From Neisseriales bacterium (GTDB lineage: Bacteria > Pseudomonadota > Gammaproteobacteria > Burkholderiales > UBA11063), in contig SSGX01000028.1 of the NCBI GenBank assembly GCA_008017155.1, forward strand, positions 1 to 55,866: a DNA stretch of 55,866 nt, given 5' to 3'. Positions 36,865 to 45,652 of the stretch are shown piece after piece (within the stretch, counting starts at the first letter, position 1; each line of letters starts with the position of its first letter). Under the pieces are notes generated by a model. The model was not told the DNA's origin. It saw only the letters and a list, made by a program, of their open reading frames with translations, and searched no databases. A program made the position numbers and the translations under genes.

Positions 36865-37943
36865 ATTACTTTTATTTCCTGACAAGCATTATTAAAAGCT
36901 TTGACAACCCGTTCAAAAGGGGATGCCTTGAAATTGTCACCCGCCATTAAAAAATAGCATAAGTAAGGAAAGATTTGCTCGCTAAGGATATAGCTACATT
37001 CTTTTGGTAGCATTGTTGTAATGTTATCAATTGACATAATGTCAATATTACTCTTGATGCGACAGGTCGGATTTGCAAATGTAGTTACATTAGAATAAAT
37101 TGGAAATGGATTATTGGGGTGTAAAGGTTCACAACTAACGTCGGCGAGAATTGATAGTTGTCTATTTTGTTTTAGCATCGAATTTGTCAGGAATACTGGG
37201 GTTTCCTTATTTAACTTGATACAATTAAAAATAATATCAAAATCAAGCATTTGCTCACAATAGCTGAGATTATCTCTAGTGATTCTAGGTGCTGTTGAGT
37301 ATGTTACTTTTAATTCATCAAGTAATAGTCGTACTCCTCTACCGACATAGCCATTTTGTCCAAGAATTAGAATCTTTGGTTGTTTGCATTGTTTATTATC
37401 CCATTTTATTTTTATATAATTCACTAAAGAATCATATTCATCAAAGTGAGTTGGAATTTTATATGGGGGAGTAACTCCAGATTGCTTTTGAAGCCAGATA
37501 TCTAATGTTGCTGCAACCGCACAAACTCCAGCCCAGTACCCAGCACCACCCGTGACTAGCTGACTCCCCATAGTATCAGTTATATGTTCAAAGTCAAACA
37601 GGAATCCTCCACCATTCATATAACGTAATAGTAATTCATCAGCACCAGCTTGGTGCTCATAGGCATGAGCAAAATATAAATGGCGTCGCCTTAGTGGGAA
37701 GTTATCTTGAGGTAATTCTTTTAAGCCAATAATATAAGCATCAGTTGGTGATTCGCGCCAGCTATTGTATTCAACTATTGAGCATCCTTCATTTTTATAA
37801 TCACTATCCTTAAAAATTCTATTTGCTGATTTTTCGACAAAAACGTTATAGCCATTTTTAACCAGAATTCCTGCGTGAACCGGTATTATAGGGGTACGTC
37901 GTTCATTTTGTTTAGTTTCAGCCCTTAACCATATTTGCTTCAT
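36861..37943 (-). CDS. Saccharopine dehydrogenase, LYS1-type (lysine-forming)
   Basis: This 360-residue NAD-dependent enzyme belongs to the fungal LYS1 group of the AlaDH/PNT superfamily. The match to yeast Lys1 is visible along the chain: LRAETKQNERRTP at the start, IIGLKELP (K75), HLYFAHAYEHQAG (H93), the dinucleotide turn ILGQNGYVGRG, and ADVSCEPLHPNNPFPIYSN near the end. K75 and H93 correspond to the catalytic pair. Such enzymes interconvert saccharopine with lysine and 2-oxoglutarate. Because dapA and dapB in this genome make lysine by another route, a role in lysine catabolism or in making an opine-like conjugate with the next two genes is more likely. It starts the operon. Confidence 0.85.
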   Translation of the reverse strand: MKQIWLRAETKQNERRTPIIPVHAGILVKNGYNVFVEKSANRIFKDSDYKNEGCSIVEYNSWRESPTDAYIIGLKELPQDNFPLRRRHLYFAHAYEHQAGADELLLRYMNGGGFLFDFEHITDTMGSQLVTGGAGYWAGVCAVAATLDIWLQKQSGVTPPYKIPTHFDEYDSLVNYIKIKWDNKQCKQPKILILGQNGYVGRGVRLLLDELKVTYSTAPRITRDNLSYCEQMLDFDIIFNCIKLNKETPVFLTNSMLKQNRQLSILADVSCEPLHPNNPFPIYSNVTTFANPTCRIKSNIDIMSIDNITTMLPKECSYILSEQIFPYLCYFLMAGDNFKASPFERVVKAFNNACQEIKVI

Positions 37944-38655
37944 TTTAAACTCTATAAATGTTAATTTTCAAGGCACAATTATGGCTCTGTCCGTATAAAT
38001 TGGAAAAGTCCAATCTGCTGGAGTAAGAAAATATTGACTGCTGGGAGTGAAATTTAGGTTTGGATTGTATTTTATTTACTATATCCCGATTATCAAAACT
38101 GAATATTCACTTTTGTGCATGAACAAGAAACTGAAGCTAAGTAAACTTATTTTAATAAGTTGGTAATTAAACTAGTGCGCTAGATAATCAAAGTAGATTA
38201 TTCTCAACCAATTTTAATATTATCGCAGATAGGTTATCATTTCGATAATTGAGCCTAAACTCACATTCGTTTAAATGTACTTTTAGAAATACTATGAAAC
38301 TTTACTAATCTAGTTTTGGCAAATTACCAAAAGCTTTCTATATCGTTAATATGAGTCATAATAAGTTGTCTTAACCGAGCTAACTATCAGTATTAATTTA
38401 ACTTAGCAAATCCTTTATCTTTGGAATATTCTGCACTGTTGTGCTTTCTCAATCAGGGACTACTACAGTATAATAAACTCTATAAAATCTACAGATGGTG
38501 ATATTGATGCGGATATAATAAGGTTATCAACTATTTTTGCTAGTTCATAGCTGGTTTTTTCAGTTTTCCAAACTTAGTTTATTTTGATACTATGATACAA
38601 TTGACTATAACGGATGTTGTACATCATAATAGTTGTTAAATTAATGAGAGTTCTT
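37944..38655. other. Gene-poor intergenic stretch
   Basis: About 700 bases separate the minus-strand LYS1-type operon from the EamA transporter gene. The only recognisable content is the transposase relic described separately (about 38188-38365). The rest has dense stops in all frames. The promoter of the LYS1-type operon and that of the transporter (TTGACT near 38602) must lie here. The sequence GGCTCTGTCCGTATAAATTGG near 37984 could be an insertion-sequence end, but I cannot prove it. Confidence 0.5.
38188..38365 (-). pseudogene. Relic of an IS1595-type (ISXO2-like) transposase, C-terminal end
   Basis: On the minus strand one frame reads HINDIESFW, stop, FAKTRLVKFHSISKSTF. After a frame change it continues NECEFRLNYRNDNL and ILKLVENNLL, stop. 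This is the characteristic C terminus of IS1595-family transposases (IESFW.fAK.RL.KF.gi.k.tF..hLKE.EFR.N.R..nLy..ll). The in-frame stop after W, a small deletion between STF and ECEF, and further stops upstream show it is long dead. The N-terminal part cannot be followed with confidence beyond about 38365. Confidence 0.75.
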
Positions 38656-39555
38656 ATGACAAAGTTGAAAATTTTGCACCAGTTCTTCTATTCAAAATGG
38701 CTTGATGTGATTTTACTATTACTGGTAGCTATTGTTTGGGGAACTAGTTATGGTGTTGCTAAGCATGCAGTGTTATACTATCCTGTTTTAGGGTTTCTTG
38801 CATTGAGATTTTGTATTACCGCTCTAGTCTTTTTACCATCTTGTTTTCTCTTAAATGCCGATAGTATCAAAGCAAATATAAAAATAGGGGTTCCTTTAGG
38901 TCTAGTATTACTATTAATTTTTATTAGTGAAACCTATGGCTTATCTATAACAACAGCTTCAAACTCGGCTTTTTTAATTAGCTTATATGTGGTTCTCACA
39001 CCATTTATTCAATGGCTGGTATTAAAAGAGCGTCCACAAAAGACAATTATTGTTGCAGCATTTTTATCTGTCATCGGTGCATTTCTACTAAGTAAGAATA
39101 AAGATGGATCATTTAATCTAAATTTGGGTGATTATTTGATAATTGCTGCGGCTATCATGAGGGCATTCATGGTTACATTTACAAAAAAATTAACGCAGGA
39201 TGCTCCTACGAATATGGTTTTTCTTACTTCTATCCAAACTGGTATCGTTGGATTAGGATGCCTTTTACTAGGTTTATTATTAAACTATGATCAACTTAAG
39301 ATTTTACCTTCTAATGCTGGATTCTGGCTTGATTTAATTTATCTTATTTTATTTTGTACTATGTTTGCTTTTTTTGTCCAAAATTTCTCGGTGAAACGTA
39401 CATCTCCAACTAAGGTTTCGTTACTAATGGGTAGTGAACCAGTGTGGGGTGCTTTATACGCGACAATGGTTATTCATGAGTCTTTAAGTCCAATTAGCTG
39501 GCTAGGAGGAGTATTAATTGTTGCTGCATCATTATGGGCAAGCATAAAACATTAA
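38656..39555 (+). CDS. EamA-domain (DMT superfamily) transporter
   Basis: The product is about 299 residues from the ATG at 38656, chosen because GAGAG lies 6 bases upstream; in-frame ATG codons at 38614 and 38644 are possible. It has ten hydrophobic helices in two EamA repeats: IVWGTSYGVAKHA in the first and LFCTMFAFFVQNFSVKRTSP and MGSEPVWGALYATM in the second, all typical. Members export metabolites such as amino acids or take up various small compounds; the substrate is unknown. It stands alone between the transposase relic and manC. Confidence 0.88.
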   Translation: MTKLKILHQFFYSKWLDVILLLLVAIVWGTSYGVAKHAVLYYPVLGFLALRFCITALVFLPSCFLLNADSIKANIKIGVPLGLVLLLIFISETYGLSITTASNSAFLISLYVVLTPFIQWLVLKERPQKTIIVAAFLSVIGAFLLSKNKDGSFNLNLGDYLIIAAAIMRAFMVTFTKKLTQDAPTNMVFLTSIQTGIVGLGCLLLGLLLNYDQLKILPSNAGFWLDLIYLILFCTMFAFFVQNFSVKRTSPTKVSLLMGSEPVWGALYATMVIHESLSPISWLGGVLIVAASLWASIKH

Positions 39556-39779
39556 ACCACGTTTCTAACTGTACTTCGTTAATTTTTATGTGTTGTTATA
39601 AAGATTTTTGCGATACTTAAATCGGATTCACTGACGTCTATCTGAGTAAAGTAATTCAGAATTTGCGTTTTCAGAAATATCATTTAGGATCATCTAATTA
39701 TGAGCCATTATTCTGGGTTTTTACCGTATAATATAGCCTTAATCTAAGCTTAGTAGGTAATCATTTTCATGAGGATGTT

Positions 39780-41216
39780 ATGATTCCAGTAATTATTTCA
39801 GGTGGTAGTGGTTCGCGCTTATGGCCAGTTTCACGGCAGGCTGACCCCAAGCCATTTCTTAAATTGTCTGATGGTAAAAGTTTACTACAAAACACTTTTT
39901 CCCGTTCTGCTACTCTTACAGAGTCAATCACAAGTATTCTGACTGTTACCAATGAAAAGCTTCATTTTCGGATGAATAATGAATATCAGCAGATAAATGA
40001 TAAAAGTATTCGCTGTGATTTCATCCTTGAACCATTTGGGCGTAATACTGCGCCAGCTGTTCTTGCAGCAGCTATTTTTGCTAAAGAAAACTATGCTGAA
40101 GATGAAATAATTCTGGTTTTACCAGCAGATCATTTGATAACTGATCTTGATGCATTTAATAGCACCGTAGCAAAAGCGGTAGAAATGGCAAAGCTTGGCT
40201 ATCTGGTTACCTTTGGGATTAATCCAGAATATCCTGAAACAGGTTATGGCTATATTGAGGCAGATACAAGCACCCAGATTGGTAGTGGCTTTGCCGTGAA
40301 GCGATTTGTGGAAAAGCCAAATTTAGAACTAGCAACACAATATGTTGAATCTGGTGATTATCAGTGGAATTCGGGTATGTTTTGCGGTCAGGTGAAAACT
40401 TTCCTCGCTGAATTTGAGAAAAACTCACCTAAATTGGTTCGTGATGTACATAAATGTCTGTCAAATTCGGTGGTAAATGATTCAGATACTGGTAAATCAA
40501 TCAAACTAAATCCTGAATTATTCATTAATGCGGAAAATATTTCGGTTGACTATGCCTTGTTTGAAAGAACAGCTAAGGCAGCAGTGATCCCATGTTCGAT
40601 TGGTTGGTCAGATATTGGTTCATGGCTCTCAATTGCGCAAACTTTGCCCAAAGATGCGAATGGGAATGCAATAATTGGCGAAAGTATTTTACATAACACC
40701 AAGGGTTGTTTGGTTTATTCTACCAACCGTATTATTGCTGGAGTGGATATTGCAGATCTAGTGGTGGTTGATACACCGGATGCGCTATTGGTTGCTAACA
40801 AAAATCAGACGCAGGACGTAAAACACATTTTTGAGCAACTGAAAAAAATGCACCATAGCACTTCCGAATTGCACCAAACAGTTCATCGTCCATGGGGAAC
40901 TTATACTACACTAGAAGAAGGGCCTTTTTATAAGATTAAACGGATTGAAGTAAAACCAGGACATGCATTATCCGCGCAGTCTCATGCTAAACGGAGTGAG
41001 CATTGGGTTGTTGTTGATGGTGAGGCAACTGTTTTACATAAAGATAAGGTTGTACGATTATTAGCCAATGAGTCAACTTTTATCCCCGCGGGTGATAAAC
41101 ACCGTCTAATGAATGCTAGTGAAGATGAAACACTGGTGATTATTGAAGTTCAATGTGGTAATTATCTTGGCGAAGACGATATTGTCCGCTATGATGATAT
41201 GTATGGGCGTGAGTAA
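39780..41216 (+). CDS. manC: Bifunctional mannose-1-phosphate guanylyltransferase / mannose-6-phosphate isomerase
   Basis: This 478-residue cytosolic type II PMI-GMP enzyme supplies GDP-mannose for surface polysaccharides. The nucleotidyltransferase signature is ISGGSGSRLWPVSRQADPKP. FVEKPN (around residue 180) contains the conserved lysine. The C-terminal cupin (about 363-478) is the isomerase domain, with RPWGTYTTLEEG, then the metal-binding QSHAKRSEHWVVVDGEA. GAGGA precedes the start, and TATAAT near 39729 is a likely -10 box. glyA follows 37 bases later and may be co-transcribed. The PIG-V-like glycosyltransferase nearby could use a mannose donor made from its product. Confidence 0.95.
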   Translation: MIPVIISGGSGSRLWPVSRQADPKPFLKLSDGKSLLQNTFSRSATLTESITSILTVTNEKLHFRMNNEYQQINDKSIRCDFILEPFGRNTAPAVLAAAIFAKENYAEDEIILVLPADHLITDLDAFNSTVAKAVEMAKLGYLVTFGINPEYPETGYGYIEADTSTQIGSGFAVKRFVEKPNLELATQYVESGDYQWNSGMFCGQVKTFLAEFEKNSPKLVRDVHKCLSNSVVNDSDTGKSIKLNPELFINAENISVDYALFERTAKAAVIPCSIGWSDIGSWLSIAQTLPKDANGNAIIGESILHNTKGCLVYSTNRIIAGVDIADLVVVDTPDALLVANKNQTQDVKHIFEQLKKMHHSTSELHQTVHRPWGTYTTLEEGPFYKIKRIEVKPGHALSAQSHAKRSEHWVVVDGEATVLHKDKVVRLLANESTFIPAGDKHRLMNASEDETLVIIEVQCGNYLGEDDIVRYDDMYGRE

Positions 41217-41253
41217 ATTTTATATATCTGATATGCTTTAGGAGAATTTATCG

Positions 41254-42498
41254 ATGAATAAACTAAATAATGTACTTAAAAATAGTGATAAAGCAATTTT
41301 TGATCTGATTGGTGAGGAAGCTCGTCGTCAGGAAGAACATATTGAACTAATCGCATCTGAAAATTATGTATCAAAGGCAGTTCTTGAAGCACAAGGTTCT
41401 GTCCTTACCAATAAATACGCCGAAGGTTATCCACAAAAGCGTTACTATGGTGGCTGCTATTATGTTGATCAGGTAGAGCAAATTGCGATTGATCGGATTA
41501 AACAGTTATTTGGTGCTGAGTATGCCAATGTTCAGCCACATTCTGGCTCACAAGCAAATCAGGCAGTTTATTTTGCAGTATTACAACCGGGTGATACAGT
41601 TCTTGGGATGTCATTAGCTCACGGCGGACATTTGACACATGGTTCGCCAGTTAACTTATCAGGTAAATTATTTAAGTTTGTCAGCTATGGTTTAAATGAT
41701 AAAGAAGAGATTGATTATGCTGAAGTTGAGCGTTTAGCGATGGAACATAAGCCAAAATTAATCGTTGCGGGTGCATCTGCTTATTCACTTGCAATTGATT
41801 TTAAACGCTTCCGTGAAGTTGCTGATAAATGTGGCGCATTACTAATGGTGGATATGGCACACTATGCAGGCTTGATTGCTGCTGGTGTTTATCCTAATCC
41901 AGTACCGCATGCTGATTTTGTTACTTCTACTACGCATAAAACATTACGTGGTCCGCGTGGTGGGATTATTCTTGCCAAAGAAGAGCATGGCAAAATGTTA
42001 AATTCTTCAATTTTCCCAGGTTTACAGGGTGGTCCGCTTGAGCATGTGATTGCGGCTAAAGCAGTAGCATTTGGTGAAGCATTAGAGCCTGATTTTAAGG
42101 CCTATCAGGAGCAGGTTAAGAAAAATGCAGTTGTCCTAGCAGAAACATTGATTAAGCGTGGACTGCGGATTGTATCTGGACGCACCGAGTCGCATGTTAT
42201 GCTGGTAGATTTACGTGCTAAGGGGATTACTGGTAAGGTTGCTGAAGAGGTATTGGGTAATGCTAATATTACGATTAATAAGAATACGATCCCAAATGAT
42301 CCAGAAAAACCGTTTGTAACTAGTGGGATTCGCCTAGGGACTCCAGCCGTTACTAGCCGTGGATTTAAAGAAGCTGAATGTGAAGAGCTTGGTAATATGA
42401 TTGCTGATGTCTTAGAAAATCCGGATAACCAAGCTGTGATTGAGAAAATCAAGCAACAAGCGCTGGCTTTATGTGGTAGATTCCCGGTTTATCAGTAA
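41254..42498 (+). CDS. glyA: Serine hydroxymethyltransferase
   Basis: This 414-residue PLP enzyme interconverts serine and glycine, with transfer of a one-carbon unit to tetrahydrofolate. It begins with the conserved [14 protein letters not shown] region. The PLP lysine is K229 in [30 protein letters not shown] is also typical, and HSHVMLVD is replaced here by the close variant [15 protein letters not shown] precedes the start. A long hairpin follows the stop. Confidence 0.97.
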   Translation: MNKLNNVLKNSDKAIFDLIGEEARRQEEHIELIASENYVSKAVLEAQGSVLTNKYAEGYPQKRYYGGCYYVDQVEQIAIDRIKQLFGAEYANVQPHSGSQANQAVYFAVLQPGDTVLGMSLAHGGHLTHGSPVNLSGKLFKFVSYGLNDKEEIDYAEVERLAMEHKPKLIVAGASAYSLAIDFKRFREVADKCGALLMVDMAHYAGLIAAGVYPNPVPHADFVTSTTHKTLRGPRGGIILAKEEHGKMLNSSIFPGLQGGPLEHVIAAKAVAFGEALEPDFKAYQEQVKKNAVVLAETLIKRGLRIVSGRTESHVMLVDLRAKGITGKVAEEVLGNANITINKNTIPNDPEKPFVTSGIRLGTPAVTSRGFKEAECEELGNMIADVLENPDNQAVIEKIKQQALALCGRFPVYQ

Positions 42499-42523
42499 TA
42501 AGATTGTATCTTCTCGTTAATAT

Positions 42524-42562
42524 AGCCTATAAACCCCTCAAACAATGAGGGATTTATAGGCT
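42524..42562. terminator. Long hairpin after glyA
   Basis: AGCCTATAAA (42524-42533) pairs with TTTATAGGCT (42553-42562), and CCCTCA (42535-42540) with TGAGGG (42546-42551), giving a 17-base stem with one C-A mismatch and a 5-base loop. The downstream flank is not T-rich, so it may stabilise the message as much as terminate it. Confidence 0.6.
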
Positions 42563-42622
42563 TGGGTTTACAAAATTCACATATGATCTTGTAAAGCATA
42601 ATATACCATAAGGGTGATTTAG

Positions 42623-43342
42623 TTGAATGAGATCGATAAAGAATTTCAAAAACAATTTTGTGATAGCCTAAAATTTGTATTTGACCATACCGAAGGACTG
42701 ATTGGTGGGGTGCTTTCTCCTCAGTTTGACCTGTTATTAAAAGCAAAATTTTCGACAACAGTTGGTCTAGATGAGTCCGAAATTGCGAAATTAATCATAA
42801 GTAAACAAGTTAATGACTGTTTGCAAAAAGTTCTGAGTACTAAAAAAACCGTTAAATTATTAGCTGCTAAATCTTTTTCTAATCAGAACATAAAAATTTT
42901 TATTGCTCACTATATTCCGATAGTTAATCCGGCAACTAATAATCTTGTTGCAATCTGGGTTCGTAGTGGACCCATTGATGTATTTGATATTTCTGCTATC
43001 CTGTTACGTTATTTTAAGCATGGGGAAACTAGTTTATCAACCTCAAATCAGGAAAAAATTAATTTAACTGAAAAAGAGAAGTGTGTTATCTTTTTCTTTA
43101 TGCTTAATCTTGAAAGTCAAGCAATCGCTGATTTGATGAGTAAGTTGGAAAACAAGCAGGTAACGAAAAATGCGATTGATCAGATACTCAATAAGCGCTT
43201 GTTTCTAAAATTTAATGTTTATAATCGAAAATCCCTTCATGAAAAGCTTAGTGAGTATGGGTTTCAGCGTATCATTCCACATAATATTCTGGTTGATGGA
43301 TTGTTTTTTGATATTACCGATTATGTAGTTTTTGATAATTAA
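42623..43342 (+). CDS. PAS-like/HTH regulator, LuxR-related
   Basis: This 239-residue protein starts at TTG, with AAGGG nine bases upstream. The N-terminal 130 residues look like a PAS-type sensor: FDHTEGLIGGVLSP and IKIFIAHYIPIVNPATNNLV. From about 147, INLTEKEKCVIFFFMLNLES and a helix pair ending LFLKFNVYNRKSLHEKLSEY suggest a LuxR-like helix-turn-helix with a poorly conserved recognition helix. The whole layout matches the protein at 46617-47411, including a hydrophobic C-terminal tail (IIPHNILVDG here, MPQSLWRPVLIILNADL there), so I take them as paralogues. Its targets are unknown. The HTH is degenerate, so DNA binding is not certain. Confidence 0.5.
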   Translation: MNEIDKEFQKQFCDSLKFVFDHTEGLIGGVLSPQFDLLLKAKFSTTVGLDESEIAKLIISKQVNDCLQKVLSTKKTVKLLAAKSFSNQNIKIFIAHYIPIVNPATNNLVAIWVRSGPIDVFDISAILLRYFKHGETSLSTSNQEKINLTEKEKCVIFFFMLNLESQAIADLMSKLENKQVTKNAIDQILNKRLFLKFNVYNRKSLHEKLSEYGFQRIIPHNILVDGLFFDITDYVVFDN

Positions 43343-43462
43343 TTTTATTCATAGTCATGAACTAAAACCCGAATAATCTTTTTACTAGATTCAGAATCTT
43401 GTTATATATTTGTGGGGACTCATATTAACTTGATAATGGGCTTTCAGGTAAGTATTTTTACT

Positions 43463-44029
43463 TTAATGTAACACGCGGAATATTAGATAAATACCAATTA
43501 GCATAGCTATAGCACCACAAATACGCAAATAGAGCCTGCCATTTTTTTCACCAAGAATTAGTAATCCACCAACTGCACCAACAATATGTAAGCAAATAGT
43601 TGTAGTTAAAAATCCGCAGACGTAAATAACCTTATTCTCATTTTGTGGGATTTCATAACCATGGGCATAGCCATGACATATTCCAAAAATAGCGACTCCA
43701 AATGCTGCAAGAATGATCCCGATTTTACATTCAATCATAATTGCTAAACCTAGGATCAAAACCGAAATTGCAATTCCAAACTCCGTTGCGGGGATAGGAA
43801 TATGTTTAAATCCTAACAACCCACCCAGAAACATTGCAGTTACAAATGCTGTAGGTACTCTCCAGATAGCCTTTCCGCCAAGCTGTGCGCTCCAAGCTCC
43901 CACTGCTATCATTGCTACCATGTGATCATATCCGGTTAGAGGGTGAATCCACCCACTACCAGTAAACCCGTGGGCAAAGCATGGTTTTATAACTAAAGCC
44001 AGAAGCAAGAAATAGCATAGATTTCTCAT
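43463..44029 (-). CDS. HupE/UreJ-family metal permease
   Basis: This 188-residue inner-membrane protein has a signal peptide ending PCFA before HGF and about six further hydrophobic helices. The family markers are HPLTGYDHMVAM (with His and Asp ligands) and FGICHGYAHGYE, the second metal-binding motif. HupE/UreJ proteins move nickel or cobalt for hydrogenase and urease, but neither enzyme is encoded here, so the metal is unsure. It is the third gene of an operon: the gene upstream ends four bases before its start, with overlaps further upstream. Confidence 0.85.
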   Translation of the reverse strand: MRNLCYFLLLALVIKPCFAHGFTGSGWIHPLTGYDHMVAMIAVGAWSAQLGGKAIWRVPTAFVTAMFLGGLLGFKHIPIPATEFGIAISVLILGLAIMIECKIGIILAAFGVAIFGICHGYAHGYEIPQNENKVIYVCGFLTTTICLHIVGAVGGLLILGEKNGRLYLRICGAIAMLIGIYLIFRVLH

Positions 44030-44032
44030 TAA

Positions 44033-44635
44033 CTACACCATACTTTTCTTATTCTGTGCTTTAAATTTTTTGCTATCTGCAAAAATTACCAGCATGGCTA
44101 AAATCGCTGGAACCATTGGAAATAATGCAGTATACATTCCAGAAAAATATTCGTAGCGGCCGCCTTGCTGATAAATTTTTACTAGAGGAAATACTAGAAA
44201 ATGAGTTGGTTCACCAAGGATCATGCCAACAATCATAAACCATAATATAAAATTGCCGAAAGGACGCTTTAACCATAAACTAAAGGCACCATATATCCAG
44301 ATAATCGGGCCCATTAATGCAATAAAGAAAGTGAAATTTTTATCTTCCCAGTTATGTCCGGAAATACTGGCTATGGCTTGATTAAAGTGGGTAAGGTACT
44401 CTTCGCCAACATGGATGTTAAATAGAACCAGTAGTAATAAATATAGTGGAACAACTTTAATGGGGTCTGCCGGATGATGCGCAGTAGTCTTTCTCCACCC
44501 CATTAAGCCCCCCATCATTGAGCCAAAAATTACTCCTACTGGTAATAAGCCGGCCTGCATGTATAAACTAAACGCATAAATGATGCCAAAAGCCAGAAAT
44601 AACGCGGTGAATAAGTTAATTTTACGCTGCTCCAT
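44033..44635 (-). CDS. Membrane protein of unknown function with an H-x-x-E-E motif
   Basis: The 200-residue product has about five hydrophobic helices. It contains IHVGEEYLTHFNQA and, later, LGEPTHFLVFP, which together resemble the HxxEE membrane-protein group, where His and Glu in opposite helices may bind a metal or form an active site. I know no established function for that group. It overlaps the preceding gene by 14 bases and is followed four bases later by the HupE/UreJ permease, so it probably works with metal uptake, but that is only context. Confidence 0.6.
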   Translation of the reverse strand: MEQRKINLFTALFLAFGIIYAFSLYMQAGLLPVGVIFGSMMGGLMGWRKTTAHHPADPIKVVPLYLLLLVLFNIHVGEEYLTHFNQAIASISGHNWEDKNFTFFIALMGPIIWIYGAFSLWLKRPFGNFILWFMIVGMILGEPTHFLVFPLVKIYQQGGRYEYFSGMYTALFPMVPAILAMLVIFADSKKFKAQNKKSMV

Positions 44636-45212
44636 GCTCGCCTCTACTTCTAATTAAACGTTTACAACCAATTACTCCTACAATAGCAGCAATGATGGCA
44701 AAGATGCATCCTAAATAATAGTTATGTTGATAGCTTGTGCTATTAAATTCAACATACAGTTGCAGCAATGCTTCACAGATATTAAATATAAATAACCACC
44801 AAGCAAGATAAATACCCAATAAATTACCTTTAATTAGCAGGTAACCGCCAAATAAAAATAAACTTATTAACAAAGTAATATACATGTAAAACCATACATC
44901 TGGGGTAAACACTGCGTTGGGAGCAAAAAACTCTGGATGATTAGCTTGTAATTCAGCAGCGTAGTCGGACCAGAAGCGTGCTGTATCAGTTATCAGACTT
45001 AATACTATTGAAAGTATGTAAGGGGCAACGACTTCTTGATGCGTTTTAGATTTTTTTGTCGATAGACTTATTTTTACCATTAATATAAATGTACTTAAAG
45101 AAATTAGCATAAACTCAAAGAAAAATAAATCACCTAAAAGGATATAGCATGCAGCACCCATTGGAATAATGAGCGATATTATGGTAGCTATCGCGGAAAT
45201 CTTTGCATTCAC
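44622..45212 (-). CDS. Membrane protein of unknown function
   Basis: The 196-residue, strongly hydrophobic protein has five or six predicted helices: IIPMGAACYILLGDLFF, FMLISLSTFILMVKISL, YILSIVLSLITDTARFW, MYITLLISLFLFGGYLLI, WWLFIFNICEALLQLY and YLGCIFAIIAAIVGVIG. Charged or polar residues inside helices (D in ITDTARFW, E in CEALLQ) may be functional. I recognise no family. It is the first gene of the operon ending in the HupE/UreJ permease. GAGGAGA precedes its start. Confidence 0.6.
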   Translation of the reverse strand: MNAKISAIATIISLIIPMGAACYILLGDLFFFEFMLISLSTFILMVKISLSTKKSKTHQEVVAPYILSIVLSLITDTARFWSDYAAELQANHPEFFAPNAVFTPDVWFYMYITLLISLFLFGGYLLIKGNLLGIYLAWWLFIFNICEALLQLYVEFNSTSYQHNYYLGCIFAIIAAIVGVIGCKRLIRSRGEHGAA

Positions 45213-45652
45213 TTATTTAAATCTCCTCAAAAGTTAAGAGCTACTGATCAGTATTTATGTTTTTCTTGAGACTAAATTATATATTGCATTCTTCCTATCT
45301 GGATAGACCATTTTTATAGTCTTGCCTTAGTACCTATTTGCTAAGTTTAATGTGTGAGAGAAGTGAGGATAAAAATCTTAAAAATTATTACCAGAGGGCG
45401 AATAGGATTCTATCTAGCGAGAACTTAAAACTCTTTAACCACTTGATAATCTTTCTTACCTTATTGTGTATGGCTTGGTTAGTAGGATATGGTTTACAAA
45501 TTATTTAACAATAGCTAACTTAGCATAAAGCTGATACTGATACAATAGCTATTTGTAGAATTATAGAAAATATGTGACGAAACTTAACCACATATCAATA
45601 AGTCTTGACTAAGGAAATATAGCAAATAGTTTAATGAATTATGGGGGTGTAT
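45213..45652. other. Divergent intergenic region without a recognised gene
   Basis: This 440-base stretch separates the minus-strand metal-permease operon from the plus-strand membrane protein gene. Stops are frequent in all frames. Promoters for both sides must lie here but are not distinct. A short frame near 45390-45510 looks vaguely like a transposase tail, but I could not identify it. Confidence 0.35.

Noticed and set aside
42492-42758. Minus-strand open frame of 88 codons overlapping the 3' hairpin of glyA and the start of the PAS/HTH regulator gene.
   Set aside because: It crosses the long hairpin and the start of a better-supported gene, and the translated product has no recognisable features.
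45380-45515. Short frame in the 45213-45652 gap that looks faintly like a transposase C terminus (GRIGFYLART, then a hydrophobic stretch ending LVGYGLQII).
   Set aside because: It needs two frame changes and shows no family motif I can name; the resemblance may be chance in AT-rich DNA.
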